NCBI GenBank assembly: GCA_958450865.1
Contig: CAUDNY010000010.1
Coordinates: 1-50,454 of the forward strand
Direction of reading: 5' to 3'
DNA: 50,454 nucleotides
From: an uncultured Collinsella sp.
Lineage (GTDB): Bacteria; Actinomycetota; Coriobacteriia; Coriobacteriales; Coriobacteriaceae
The notes under the pieces were generated by a model, which did no database searches, had not been told where the DNA came from, and saw nothing but the letters and a program-made list of their open reading frames with translations. Below, piece after piece: positions 1 to 9,049 of the stretch. Numbering within the stretch: the stretch's first letter is position 1; each line of letters starts with the position of its first letter. Made by a program: the position numbers and the translations under genes.

Positions 1-45
1 AATCGTAGCCCGAGACGGTCCCGGGCTGACAATTTCGACTGTAAT

Positions 46-81
46 GGACGTTCTTTAATGACTAGTCGTTTAAGAACGTCC
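46..81. terminator. Inverted repeat downstream of the dihydrouridine synthase gene
   Basis: Ten-base arms GGACGTTCTT and AAGAACGTCC are perfect complements and enclose an AT-rich 16-base spacer. The hairpin sits just past the stop of the leftward dus gene, so it may end that transcript. It could also be a dispersed palindrome, as no clear T-run follows it. Confidence 0.4.
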
Positions 82-94
82 CCAACGACTACAT

Positions 95-1054
95 TTAGCC
101 GCAAAAGCGGGCTATGGGCGCGAGCGGCTGCTCACGAAAGACGCGATCGACGGCGGCGCGGTATTCGTCGGCCTTTTTGGTCTTACGTACGAGCTTGTGA
201 ACGGTAGTGGGGTCGGCGAAAGCGCACTTGGCGTAGAACCACCACTCCTTCATGCGGAAGACCGCGTTGCCGCCAATCTCGTCCGCATAGGCTGCGAACA
301 GCGTGTCGTGGAAGCGCTGCAGCTCAGCTGCCGTAGCAGCAGGGCCGCCGGCAACCATGCGAGCCAGCGCGGGGTTCGCAAGCAGGCCGCGTCCCAACAT
401 TACGTGGCGCGTTCCGGGATAGGCCTCTACCAGCTCATCCATGTCCTCAAGATCAAAGATGTCACCGTTGTAGGCCACGGGAAACGGCGCCCGCTCCAGT
501 GTCTCGCCGTAAAACTCCTTGCGCGGCGAGCCCGTATAGCGGTCCTTTTGCACGCGCGGATGCACGATTAGCTCTGCTAGCGGCATGCGGCAATATAGAT
601 CGAGCACACGCTCGTACTCCTCGTCACTCTCCAACCCCAGCCTGGTTTTTACCGACACCGGCAACGGCGAACGTTCGCACACGTCACCCAAGAACACCTC
701 GAGCTCATCCAGGTTGCGCAGAAAGCCCGAACCCTTCCCCTTGGCAACAACCGTGCCCGAGGGGCAGCCAAGGTTGAGATTGACCTCGCGGTAACCCATG
801 TCGGCGAGCACCTGCGCCGCCCACACAAACTCGTCCGCGTTCTTGGACATCAGCTGAGGCACCACGTTGAGCCCCTGGTTATTGGCGGGATCGACCTCTT
901 TAAACGCCTTACCGCCAAAGCGGTTGCCCACGCGCGGCGGCGGCAAAAACGGCGTGTAATAACAATCGAGTGCGCCGAAGCACTCCGCGTGCACGCGACG
1001 GAACACATGCCCGGTAATCCCCTCCATAGGGGCCAGCGATAAATACATCGACAT
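95..1054 (-). CDS. tRNA-dihydrouridine synthase (Dus family)
   Basis: A 319-aa cytosolic flavoenzyme that reduces uridine to dihydrouridine in tRNA using FMN and NAD(P)H. The protein opens with the family's LAPMEG motif, followed by the NLGCPSG motif that carries the catalytic cysteine (about residue 97), then VKTRLG and a GRGLLANP phosphate-binding motif. Length and order match a complete Dus protein of the DusC-like type; the exact target position in tRNA cannot be read from sequence. The ATG at 1054 is used, but a second ATG two codons later is equally possible because no clear ribosome binding site is seen. It appears monocistronic, between an inverted repeat downstream and a palindromic repeat just upstream. 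Confidence 0.9.
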   Translation of the reverse strand: MSMYLSLAPMEGITGHVFRRVHAECFGALDCYYTPFLPPPRVGNRFGGKAFKEVDPANNQGLNVVPQLMSKNADEFVWAAQVLADMGYREVNLNLGCPSGTVVAKGKGSGFLRNLDELEVFLGDVCERSPLPVSVKTRLGLESDEEYERVLDLYCRMPLAELIVHPRVQKDRYTGSPRKEFYGETLERAPFPVAYNGDIFDLEDMDELVEAYPGTRHVMLGRGLLANPALARMVAGGPAATAAELQRFHDTLFAAYADEIGGNAVFRMKEWWFYAKCAFADPTTVHKLVRKTKKADEYRAAVDRVFREQPLAPIARFCG

Positions 1055-1067
1055 CCATTCTCACATC

Positions 1068-1100
1068 AATGTGACAAAGGGACTGTCCCTTTGTCACATT
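1068..1100. repeat. TGTGACAAAGGG palindrome, copy 1
   Basis: Two perfect 15-base arms (AATGTGACAAAGGGA and its complement) around the loop CTG. The same element recurs at 2453-2485 and 9013-9043. This copy lies just upstream of the dus start. It is probably a dispersed REP-like element; as RNA it would form a strong hairpin. Confidence 0.8.
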
Positions 1101-1306
1101 TGCAAATCATCATTCGGCTGTTTATTTTGGCACACATACGTATCGGGCGGCATCATCGCGTGGGCACAGGAGCAGCCGCTCTAAACCAGGGCTGCCGTGG
1201 CACTTTTGCCGTATGACCATGCGCTCATCGATGGCGGGATTCTCTATACTGAGTCACATATGACGGCATCGCGCCACAACGACCGCCACGACACCAAGGA
1301 CCAGCC

Positions 1307-2440
1307 ATGGCAGCACTCTCCGAACAAGAACGTAAGCGCATCCAGCGATACTGCATCTGCCCCAAGGTTGCCGGCGCGGCGCTTGCCATGGCATTCGTGC
1401 TGCCCTTATCGATCATTCCTTTCGAAATGGTCGACGACATCGTCTTCCATCACGAAGGCTTCCAAGAGACGGGCATGATGACCGCCTTGGTGCTCACCGC
1501 CATCGAGCTCGTCATATTCTGCTATTGCGCTCTCGCCCCGCGCTTTGGCATGCGTGGCAAGCAGTGGAAGGAAATGCAGCACCGGCTCGCCGTCGAGCAG
1601 AGCGAGAAAGACCACTCGGCACAAATCGCAGGCGTTGTTGGCACGCAGGCCGCCGCGCGCCTGCTCAAGAACGGCGACAACGAGACCGCGCGCAACCTGG
1701 GCGGCGCGGCAGAAGTCGCCGCTGCCGTAGGCGCCGTCGCCACCGCGGCAGACGTGCTTACCGAGAGCTTCGCCAACGCGAAGGCCATGGCAGAGGCCTG
1801 TGGCGTACCTATCCCCCATGCAAAAAAGTGGATCGTCGCGCTTGTGGCGCTGCCCCTCGCGATCGTATGCGGCGCCTATATCCCGCAGCTGGCGCAGGGA
1901 AACATCGAGATGCAAGAGAACGCCGCGGCCGCGGCTGAGCAGATCGCCATTGCTCGCAAGGCATTAGAGCCCTCATGCGAGTACGTGTCCGCCGATGACC
2001 CCTACGAGCGATATCAAGATTACGGCTATCACGTCCGCGGTTATCTGCACGACGGCGACTCCGATACCCAAAAGACCTATACGTACCTGGATTTTGACAA
2101 CAAGGGGACACTCACGGAAGTGAGCTACGCGGCAGAGGTCGACCCCGGCGCGAGCCTCGAGGACAACCTCGCCCGTATCGAGCTCGATCTTGACGAGCTT
2201 TCCTCTGTCGTCCAAACCATAGACGTCAAGACCGCAAGCCCCGAGCTCCTAGCACCGCAGAAGCTCCCCGAAGAGTTTAGGCAGGCTTTTTTGAACGGCT
2301 CGCTCTACGAGAGAATCTCTATCAGGACGAGCGACGACCCCATCAAAGCGTATTACTCGTTTGACACGGATCCCAAGGACGAGTTTGACGAGTACACCCA
2401 TCCAACCATCCGCATCACGCTGATGGGCAAAACAAGCTAG
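1307..2440 (+). CDS. Membrane protein of unknown function
   Basis: A 377-aa protein not assigned to a family. Two hydrophobic helices lie near residues 20-42 and 60-80, then a soluble alanine-rich stretch (about 85-170), a third helix near 175-195, and an acidic, tyrosine-rich C-terminal half that should sit outside the membrane. AAGGA lies 6 bases before the ATG at 1307, supporting this start. It is a single gene convergent with the large ABC transporter, sharing the palindrome at 2453-2485 as a likely two-way transcription end. No catalytic motif was seen, so no function is proposed. Confidence 0.75.
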   Translation: MAALSEQERKRIQRYCICPKVAGAALAMAFVLPLSIIPFEMVDDIVFHHEGFQETGMMTALVLTAIELVIFCYCALAPRFGMRGKQWKEMQHRLAVEQSEKDHSAQIAGVVGTQAAARLLKNGDNETARNLGGAAEVAAAVGAVATAADVLTESFANAKAMAEACGVPIPHAKKWIVALVALPLAIVCGAYIPQLAQGNIEMQENAAAAAEQIAIARKALEPSCEYVSADDPYERYQDYGYHVRGYLHDGDSDTQKTYTYLDFDNKGTLTEVSYAAEVDPGASLEDNLARIELDLDELSSVVQTIDVKTASPELLAPQKLPEEFRQAFLNGSLYERISIRTSDDPIKAYYSFDTDPKDEFDEYTHPTIRITLMGKTS

Positions 2441-2452
2441 GCGCAGGAGAGA

Positions 2453-2485
2453 AATGTGACAAAGGGGCTGTCCCTTTGTCACATT
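2453..2485. repeat. TGTGACAAAGGG palindrome, copy 2
   Basis: Arms of 15 bases with one wobble pair next to the loop, otherwise as the copies at 1068 and 9013. It lies between two convergent genes and overlaps the stop codon of the leftward ABC transporter gene, so it may serve both as a bidirectional terminator. Confidence 0.75.
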
Positions 2486-5400
2486 ATTCAGAGCGTAGGG
2501 CTTCTACGGGGTCTTTTTTGGATGCGCTGCGGGCAGGCAGCAGGCCGGCGACGACCGTCAGCAGCACCGATATCGCAATGAGCGCCAGCGCATCCCGCAC
2601 GGGCAGGCTCATCAGATTGGGGACCTGTTTGGCAGCAAGCGCCCAGGCATTAACCGGGAGGCTCACGAGCACCACAACGACAATGGCAAAGACGCCGGCA
2701 ATGAGGCCCTCGATAAAGGTCTCGGCATTGAATACGTTGGCCACGTTGCGCTTTGACGCGCCGATCGCGCGCAGGATGCCAATCTCCTTTTTGCGCTCCA
2801 GTACGCTGATGTAGGTGATGATGCCGATCATGATGGAGCTCACGACCAGGCTGATGCTCACGAATGCGATGAGCACCAAGCTGATGGTGTTCACGATGTC
2901 GGTCACCGAACCCATGATGATACCCATGTAGTCGGTGTACGAGATTGCCTGTTCATCGTGGCCGGCAGCTTTGACCTGCTTGTTGTACGCATCGATGTGA
3001 TCGAGCACGCGCTCCTTGGCCTCAAAGTCGCGCGGGAAAATCTTAACCGAGATGGGGTCTGCCTCATCCGCATAGCCCAGCGTGGTCAGATTGTTATCGT
3101 AGGTGAGCTTCGACGCCTTGGCATAGCTCATCATGAGCGAACTCAGGTCCTCGGCGTCCATGTTGAAGTGGATAGCATGAGCAAAGGCACTCGCATCCAC
3201 GTGCATGGCGCTCGCCAGGTTGGCAAAACTCGAAGACATCTGCGTCGCCATCTGGTCCATGAGCCCTGCCGCGCCCGCCTTGAGCTGAGCTGACACCGTC
3301 GACGCTATCTGCTCGCTGATTGCCTTCATCACCTGATCCATAGCCTGCTGCAGATACGGAGCCAGTTGCTTTTGCACATAGTCGGTCATCGCCTGCCGCA
3401 GGCGCTCGGCCAGGGCATCGCCGCCGAGCGCTTTGAGCTGGGCCAGGATTTGCCGAGCTGCCGTATCGCTCTCAAGATACGTCGAGAATGCGGCAGCGAG
3501 CTTTGACGCGTCCTTAAGATCTTCGGGTGACAGTGCCCTAAACTGATCAGACCGCAAAAAGCCCTCAAACAGTTGGTTGGCAAGCGTTCCCACCTGCTGC
3601 ATTTGCTCGGGCGTGAGCTCCAGACCGTCAAAGATGCCCGAGAAATCGGGGGCCGGCGCTTTGGCCATAATGTCGCTGAAGTCGATGTCCTTCCCAACAC
3701 CCGAAAGGTCAATGTCCAGCCCGGACAAGTCGATACCAGAAAGGTCCATACCACCGGTAGCGCCCGAGAGCGCAGACGTATCGAACGAGAACGCGCTCTT
3801 GAGCGCCGCCTCATCCACGCTGAACATGCTGCCCAGATCCACGCCCTGTTTGGCCTCGCCTTGCAGCTCGTCGAAGGTTTTGCCCGTAAAGACATCCGTC
3901 TCGGGGCGGGCAAGCTGCTCCTGCACAATCTGCGAATCGGCAGCGCGCTCCATAAGCTGGCGAGTCAGCGCATGCGTATAGGCGATGCCCGGGGACAATG
4001 CGCTCGCGTTGGCCGTCTCGCTGGGTCGCACCACGCCCACAATGTGCACGTCAATACCGTCGGCAACCTTGGCGGCCATAAAGTCGGCGTCGCCAGACAT
4101 GTCGGTCCACATGCCGGTCTCTTCGTTTTTACGATAGGCATCGGCCGGCGACAGCACCTTAAACGTCGTGGACAGCGCATCGTCGTAGGTAAAATCAGCG
4201 CCGGTCTCGGGCGTCTCGGCCTTGCCGTCGGCCGCCATGGCACTGTTAACCAGGTCGTTGAGCTCATCGATATCCAGCGCACCGATGCTGTAGAGCGTGT
4301 AATCGCCCACCGTGCCACGGCTCGAAAGCACCATCACGGCTTCGTTGGCGGACGTGGGCCAATGACCGGCAACGACATCGTACTGGCTGTCGAGCAGACT
4401 CTGATCGTCAATCATTTCGTTGAAGACCGAGGTTCCCATGGACTCCATGCTCACCGTTGCTGCTGAGCTCGCGCCGCCGCTCATGGCCTCGGTCATGGCG
4501 TTGGGCACCAGCCGGACAGGCTTCTCATCGCCCTTGCCGGCACGATAGACAACCGGCGATACACCGTAGCCGTACTGAATGGCGTTGACCTCTTTATCGA
4601 TGCCGTCGCCACCGGCATCGAGCCATGCCTTAAAGCTCGTCATGTCGTTGGACTTAACGCTCGCAAACATATCCTTTACGGCCGTGACCACAGGGATCCT
4701 ATCGGTCCCCTGAGCCTTGCCGCCGGCGCTGTCGTCGGACGAATCCACGTTTTCAGGCGAGTCATCATCCGTGGCCCCCTGTCCGCCCATCATGGACGAC
4801 AGGTCGTAATCCTGCTTGGAAATGGTGAGCGGGTAGCTCGAGAGCGTATCCTCCTCGACCTTTTTGATGTAGCCGTTTACGCCGTTGGACAGCGCCAGAA
4901 TCGCCGCGATACCGATAATGCCAATCGAGCCCGCAAAGGCAGTCATGGCCGTACGGCCCTTTTTGGTCATGAGGTTGCGAGCAGAAAGCCCCAGCGCCGT
5001 CACAAAGCTCATCGAGGTTTTGCGCGTAGGCTTGGCCTCACGACGCGCGGCCTTGGCAACATCAAAGGGATCGGAATCGTCGGTAATCCTGCCGTCCGCC
5101 AGGTTGACGATGCGCGTGGCGTACCGGTACGCCAGCTCGGGATTGTGCGTGACCATGATGACCAGGCGGTCGCGCGCCACGTCCTTGAGCAAATCCATGA
5201 CCTGTACGGATGTCGTTGAATCCAAAGCGCCGGTCGGCTCGTCTGCCAGCACAATCTCGGGATCATTAATCAGGGCGCGGGCGATGGCTACGCGCTGCAT
5301 CTGTCCGCCCGATAGCTGGCTCGGGCGCTTGTTAACGTGCTCGCCCAGGCCGACTTTCTCCAACGCCTCGCGCGCACGCCGGCGGCGCTCGGCATGCCCC

Positions 5401-5738
5401 ACGCCCGTGAGCGTAAGCGCCAGCTCAACGTTTTCTAAAATGGTCTGATGCGGAATGAGGTTATAGCTCTGGAACACAAAGCCGATGCGGTTGTTGCGAT
5501 AGGCATCCCAATCGCGATCGTGAAAGTCCTTGGTCGAAATACCGTCGATCAGCAGGTCACCGGAATCGAAATGATCGAGCCCACCGATAACGTTGAGCAT
5601 CGTAGTTTTGCCCGAACCCGAGGGACCCAGAATGGCCACGAACTCGTTATCGCGAAAAGACAGGCTCACGCTGTCGAGCGCCACCTGCGCAAACGACTGC
5701 GTAACGTACCTTTTGCAAATACCTTTGAGCTCCAACAT
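2484..5738 (-). CDS. MacB-like ABC transporter, fused ATPase and FtsX-type permease
   Basis: A 1084-aa single-chain half-transporter. Residues 1-230 form an ABC ATPase with Walker A GPSGSGKT (about 38-45), signature LSGGQ and Walker B ADEPT. A membrane helix follows near 275-295, then an unusually long extracytoplasmic region of over 500 residues, then three helices at the C-terminus typical of FtsX/MacB permeases. The family uses ATP in mechanotransmission rather than bulk translocation, often in peptide or antibiotic export; the substrate here is unknown. The ATG at 5738 is preferred over an upstream GTG at 5765 because GGAGAGG lies before it. The outer region has a repetitive run of SGxDLSG-like units. 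It is transcribed in the same direction as the upstream CoA-disulfide reductase gene but 111 bases away. Confidence 0.88.
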   Translation of the reverse strand: MLELKGICKRYVTQSFAQVALDSVSLSFRDNEFVAILGPSGSGKTTMLNVIGGLDHFDSGDLLIDGISTKDFHDRDWDAYRNNRIGFVFQSYNLIPHQTILENVELALTLTGVGHAERRRRAREALEKVGLGEHVNKRPSQLSGGQMQRVAIARALINDPEIVLADEPTGALDSTTSVQVMDLLKDVARDRLVIMVTHNPELAYRYATRIVNLADGRITDDSDPFDVAKAARREAKPTRKTSMSFVTALGLSARNLMTKKGRTAMTAFAGSIGIIGIAAILALSNGVNGYIKKVEEDTLSSYPLTISKQDYDLSSMMGGQGATDDDSPENVDSSDDSAGGKAQGTDRIPVVTAVKDMFASVKSNDMTSFKAWLDAGGDGIDKEVNAIQYGYGVSPVVYRAGKGDEKPVRLVPNAMTEAMSGGASSAATVSMESMGTSVFNEMIDDQSLLDSQYDVVAGHWPTSANEAVMVLSSRGTVGDYTLYSIGALDIDELNDLVNSAMAADGKAETPETGADFTYDDALSTTFKVLSPADAYRKNEETGMWTDMSGDADFMAAKVADGIDVHIVGVVRPSETANASALSPGIAYTHALTRQLMERAADSQIVQEQLARPETDVFTGKTFDELQGEAKQGVDLGSMFSVDEAALKSAFSFDTSALSGATGGMDLSGIDLSGLDIDLSGVGKDIDFSDIMAKAPAPDFSGIFDGLELTPEQMQQVGTLANQLFEGFLRSDQFRALSPEDLKDASKLAAAFSTYLESDTAARQILAQLKALGGDALAERLRQAMTDYVQKQLAPYLQQAMDQVMKAISEQIASTVSAQLKAGAAGLMDQMATQMSSSFANLASAMHVDASAFAHAIHFNMDAEDLSSLMMSYAKASKLTYDNNLTTLGYADEADPISVKIFPRDFEAKERVLDHIDAYNKQVKAAGHDEQAISYTDYMGIIMGSVTDIVNTISLVLIAFVSISLVVSSIMIGIITYISVLERKKEIGILRAIGASKRNVANVFNAETFIEGLIAGVFAIVVVVLVSLPVNAWALAAKQVPNLMSLPVRDALALIAISVLLTVVAGLLPARSASKKDPVEALRSE

Positions 5739-5849
5739 GGACGGCAACCTCTCCTGTGCAGGCACCCTGCCCGCTCTCCCCCGCCGTTCGTATTCGACGC
5801 GTTTGTCCTACTCTATCTTGTCATTGTCATACACGCCGCTCAAAAGGCC

Positions 5850-7541
5850 TTACTTTTCCAATCCACACGGCATCACGTTATCGCTACCGCGATGGTCTTT
5901 AGTCACAGCAGCAAAGAAGCGATAGCCACCCGAGAAGTTATAGCAGTCAAAACCGTACTGAGCGAGGATGCGGCAGCCAATGTAGCTGCGAAGACCACTT
6001 TGGCAAATAACATAAACAGGCTTTGTCACGTCAAGCTCCCCCAAGCGAGCACGCAAGTCATCGACGGGAATGTTCACAAAGCCGTCGATATGCCCGCGGT
6101 CATACTCGCCAACCATACGGACATCGAGCAGCTGCACACTACCATCGCGCGGCAGATCCGGTTCCTGCTCCCAATGCCACTGCTTGAGCATGCCCGAGCC
6201 CACGTTTTCGATCAAAAAACCGGCCATGTTCACCGGGTCTTTCGCCGAAGAATATGGCGGCGCATAAGCCAAATCCAAATCCTTGAGCTTATCGGCCCGA
6301 ATACCGGCCTGGATTGCCGTCGCCAGCACATCGATGCGCTTGTCCACGCCATCGATGCCCACAATCTGCGCGCCCAGCAGACGCAAGGTTTCCCTCTCAA
6401 ACACAACTTTCATGGTCATGGGCGTGGCCCCGGGATAATAACCCGCATGCGATCCAGGTGACAGCACGACGTTCTCGTAATCGATTCCCGCCGCACGCGC
6501 TGCCTTCACAGAAAGGCCCGTGCTCGCAGCTGTCAAGTCGAACACTTTGATTACCGAAGAACCCAGCGAGCCCTGATAGCGACTGCCTAAGCCACAAATC
6601 ACGTCGGCGACGATACGTCCCTGCTTATTAGCGGGGCCTGCAAGGGAAATCACCGCGTCCTTGCCCGTCACCTGATGCTTGACCTGCACGGCATCACCCA
6701 CGGCATATACGTCAGGAGCAGACGTCTCCATGCGGTCGTTCACCACAATGGAGCCCTTGATGCCCAGTTCGATACCAGCTTTCTTTGCCAAATGGCTCTC
6801 GGGCGCAACGCCGATAGCGAGTAGCACCATATCGGCCGTAATGGAATCATCGCCCGCCACATGTGTGACCACACGGCCATCGACCTCCTCAAAGCCCGTA
6901 ACGTCGGCACGAAGGCGCAGGTCAATGCCATGCTCGCGAACCTCTGCATGAAGCAGCGTCGCCATGTCGTAGTCCAGGTTGTTCATCAACTGCCCGGGGC
7001 GCTGCAAAAGCGTCACCTCGAGACCCAAGCCACGCAGGTTCTCGGCAGCCTCAACACCGATAAAGCCGCCACCGATCACCACGGCGCTCCTCGGCTCATG
7101 CTCTTGCACATAACCATGAATGTGCAGCGTGTCCTCTACCGTTCGAAGGCTAAAGATCTTATCCAAATCGATTCCCGGAAGAGCGGGGCGAATGGGATGC
7201 GCGCCTGGCGAAAGAATCAGCTTGTCATACGTCTCGACAAATTCCTCGCCGGTGAGCAGGTCGCGAACGTCAACCGTATGCGCATCGGGATGAATGGCGA
7301 TCACCTCGTGGCTCGTCTTCACGGCAATGCGGAATCGATTCCAAAAGCCCTCGGGCGATTGCAGCGTGAGCGCAGATTCCTCCTCAATCACGCCGCCAAT
7401 AAAGTATGGCAATCCGCAGTTAGCATAGGAGACATAACCTGTGCGCTCAAAAACGACAATCTCCGCCTGCTCGTCAAGCCTGCGCAAGCGCGCTGCCGCC
7501 GATGCACCGCCAGCAACGCCCCCCACGATAACCACCTTCAT
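5850..7541 (-). CDS. CoA-disulfide reductase fused to rhodanese
   Basis: A 563-aa pyridine nucleotide-disulfide oxidoreductase. It starts with the FAD-binding GGVAGG motif, has the single active cysteine of CoA-disulfide reductases (SYANCGLPY, Cys42), a second Rossmann motif VIGGGFIG for NAD(P)H, and a C-terminal rhodanese domain with cysteine in VICQSGLRS. Such fusions reduce CoA persulfide, polysulfide or CoA disulfide in the cytosol. The start is only 2 bases after the stop of the small rhodanese gene, so the two are translationally coupled. A Crp/Fnr gene lies upstream in the same orientation. The protein is full length with both catalytic cysteines present. Confidence 0.9.
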   Translation of the reverse strand: MKVVIVGGVAGGASAAARLRRLDEQAEIVVFERTGYVSYANCGLPYFIGGVIEEESALTLQSPEGFWNRFRIAVKTSHEVIAIHPDAHTVDVRDLLTGEEFVETYDKLILSPGAHPIRPALPGIDLDKIFSLRTVEDTLHIHGYVQEHEPRSAVVIGGGFIGVEAAENLRGLGLEVTLLQRPGQLMNNLDYDMATLLHAEVREHGIDLRLRADVTGFEEVDGRVVTHVAGDDSITADMVLLAIGVAPESHLAKKAGIELGIKGSIVVNDRMETSAPDVYAVGDAVQVKHQVTGKDAVISLAGPANKQGRIVADVICGLGSRYQGSLGSSVIKVFDLTAASTGLSVKAARAAGIDYENVVLSPGSHAGYYPGATPMTMKVVFERETLRLLGAQIVGIDGVDKRIDVLATAIQAGIRADKLKDLDLAYAPPYSSAKDPVNMAGFLIENVGSGMLKQWHWEQEPDLPRDGSVQLLDVRMVGEYDRGHIDGFVNIPVDDLRARLGELDVTKPVYVICQSGLRSYIGCRILAQYGFDCYNFSGGYRFFAAVTKDHRGSDNVMPCGLEK

Positions 7542-7543
7542 AG

Positions 7544-7864
7544 TTAACGCACCACCTTTCCGCTGTAGCTATTGATTCCGCCGATGTTCTTCACGTTGAC
7601 GTAGCCCGCACGCTGAAGAAAGCTCGCAGCGCGACCGCTACGAGCGCCACTCAGGCAATGCACGAACAGAGGCGTATCCTTCTTTGGATACTCGACAAGC
7701 ACGCGATTGACGCCATCGAGGGGAATGTTGATGGCACCGGGGATATGTCCCTGCCGATACTCATCGGCGCCACGCACATCGATCAACACCGCACCTTCGG
7801 TCGCACGGCACTCTTCAACACCTTTGTTGATATCCACCCCAGCAAATAGATTGAACAATCCCAT
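7544..7864 (-). CDS. Single-domain rhodanese sulfurtransferase
   Basis: A 106-aa rhodanese with the active-site loop HCLSGARSG, whose cysteine would carry a persulfide. Single-domain proteins of this type move sulfane sulfur between carriers in the cytosol. It is the first gene of a two-gene unit with the CoA-disulfide reductase fusion, separated by 2 bases. AAAGGAG precedes the ATG at 7864. A short palindrome (GTGAC CAA GTCAC) 69-81 bases upstream of the start could be a regulator site. Confidence 0.88.
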   Translation of the reverse strand: MGLFNLFAGVDINKGVEECRATEGAVLIDVRGADEYRQGHIPGAINIPLDGVNRVLVEYPKKDTPLFVHCLSGARSGRAASFLQRAGYVNVKNIGGINSYSGKVVR

Positions 7865-7932
7865 GATGAGCTCCTTTGCTCGCTTGCCCTATCGTTTGAT
7901 GCCAGTGTGCCCGGAAGGCGCAGACTGGTTCC

Positions 7933-7945
7933 GTGACCAAGTCAC
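7933..7945. promoter_or_regulatory. Candidate Crp/Fnr-type operator
   Basis: The 13-base palindrome GTGAC-CAA-GTCAC lies between the Crp/Fnr gene and the rhodanese-CoA-disulfide reductase unit. GTGA/TCAC half-sites are usual for this regulator superfamily, but the spacing is one base shorter than the classical Crp site. No convincing promoter was placed around it, so this is a suggestion. Confidence 0.35.
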
Positions 7946-8016
7946 CGTATGGGACAATTTTTTCTTAAGAGCGAGTGCCAGGCACTGGGCGGATAGGCAC
8001 CATGGCAAAGCCATCG

Positions 8017-8682
8017 CTACGGCAGGCGTGTCAAACCGTCGACATCCAGAACAAGGATTCGCCCGCGCTTCACCTCGACAAGACCTTCATTGGCAAGACG
8101 ACGCAGCACGCGCGTCACCGCCTCGCGGGCAGAGTTGATGTCACGCGCCAGCTCGTCTTGAGTGACCCGGAGCTCCATTGACCCCGTTGCCTGGCATCGC
8201 TCAACCAAATAGTCGGCAACACGCTGGTCGAGACGTCGGAAAAGCATCTGTTGGAGCACACGAACCACCTGAGAGTAGCGCCGCGCCTCCACTTCGAGCA
8301 TAAAGACTTTGACGAAAATATTGTTGCTGGCAAGATGCTCGCAAACACCGATAGGCACAATAAGGAGCTCGGATTTCTCTGTTGCGGCAACCAACGTGCC
8401 AAAGGAGATTTGCCGAATTACGCACGAAGCTGTTGTAACGCAGCACTCGCCGCACCCAATCCTAAAGAGCGTGACCTCCTTGCCTTCCTCGGAAAGGAGG
8501 CTGACGCGGACACCACCCTGAACGATAAGGAACATGCCGGTACAGGAGCTATCGCTGCCGCCGATAAGCTGGCCGGCATCGAAGGTGCGCAAGGCGGCTT
8601 GCTCCAAAACGAGCGTCCTCTCGTCAGAAGACAGATGCGCCCAAAAAGGGAGCTTCTCTACAACGTTTTGCACCATGGTCAT
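8017..8682 (-). CDS. Crp/Fnr family transcriptional regulator
   Basis: A 221-aa regulator with an N-terminal cyclic-nucleotide-binding-like beta barrel (about residues 15-130) and a C-terminal winged helix (QDELARDINSAREAVTRVL, about 165-185). The N-domain has several cysteines (CGECC and two others), but they do not form the classical Fnr iron-sulfur ligand set; the effector is unknown. AAGGAG lies 6 bases before the ATG at 8682. Its position directly before the rhodanese/CoA-disulfide reductase genes, same strand, suggests control of sulfane-sulfur or redox handling; that role is inferred. Confidence 0.88.
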   Translation of the reverse strand: MTMVQNVVEKLPFWAHLSSDERTLVLEQAALRTFDAGQLIGGSDSSCTGMFLIVQGGVRVSLLSEEGKEVTLFRIGCGECCVTTASCVIRQISFGTLVAATEKSELLIVPIGVCEHLASNNIFVKVFMLEVEARRYSQVVRVLQQMLFRRLDQRVADYLVERCQATGSMELRVTQDELARDINSAREAVTRVLRRLANEGLVEVKRGRILVLDVDGLTRLP

Positions 8683-8740
8683 CTGCGACTCCTTCTCCCA
8701 TGGTCTAATCTATCAGGAATAATAGGGAGCAGCAAAAGTC

Positions 8741-8896
8741 AACTGTCGCAAGAATGACCTGTACCGCAAGATCATCACCGAGGGCTTTGAGATTGCCGAC
8801 GAGCGCTTTGAGGTCAACGCTTTGGTCATCTTCCGTGAGACAGGGAACCGTCAGCACACCATCAAGGCCGTTATGTGTGCCCTTCTGGGTCTCTAG
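8741..8896 (+). pseudogene. Remnant of an unidentified coding gene
   Basis: An open stretch of 51 codons ends in TAG at 8894-8896 and reads as ordinary protein (DLYRKIITEGFEIADERFEV followed by a hydrophobic end). It has no start codon or ribosome binding site and is closed upstream by a stop at 8723. It is best explained as the tail of a lost gene. I do not recognise the family. The rest of the 8683-9012 interval holds nothing I can identify. Confidence 0.35.
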
Positions 8897-9012
8897 GAGC
8901 CGTATCAATGGAAACTGTTTTGCCGGTATCAGTGAGAAATGTAGGGAACCGCCCCAAATAACGAACGGGACGGCACGCCACGTGGCGCACCATCCCGCAC
9001 ATAACATCGACG

Positions 9013-9043
9013 ATGTGACAAAGGGACTGTCCCTTTGTCACAT
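9013..9043. repeat. TGTGACAAAGGG palindrome, copy 3
   Basis: Perfect 14-base arms around CTG, matching copies 1 and 2. It lies immediately downstream of the stop of the leftward thioredoxin-like gene (9050) and could act as its terminator. Confidence 0.78.
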
Positions 9044-9049
9044 TCGGAC

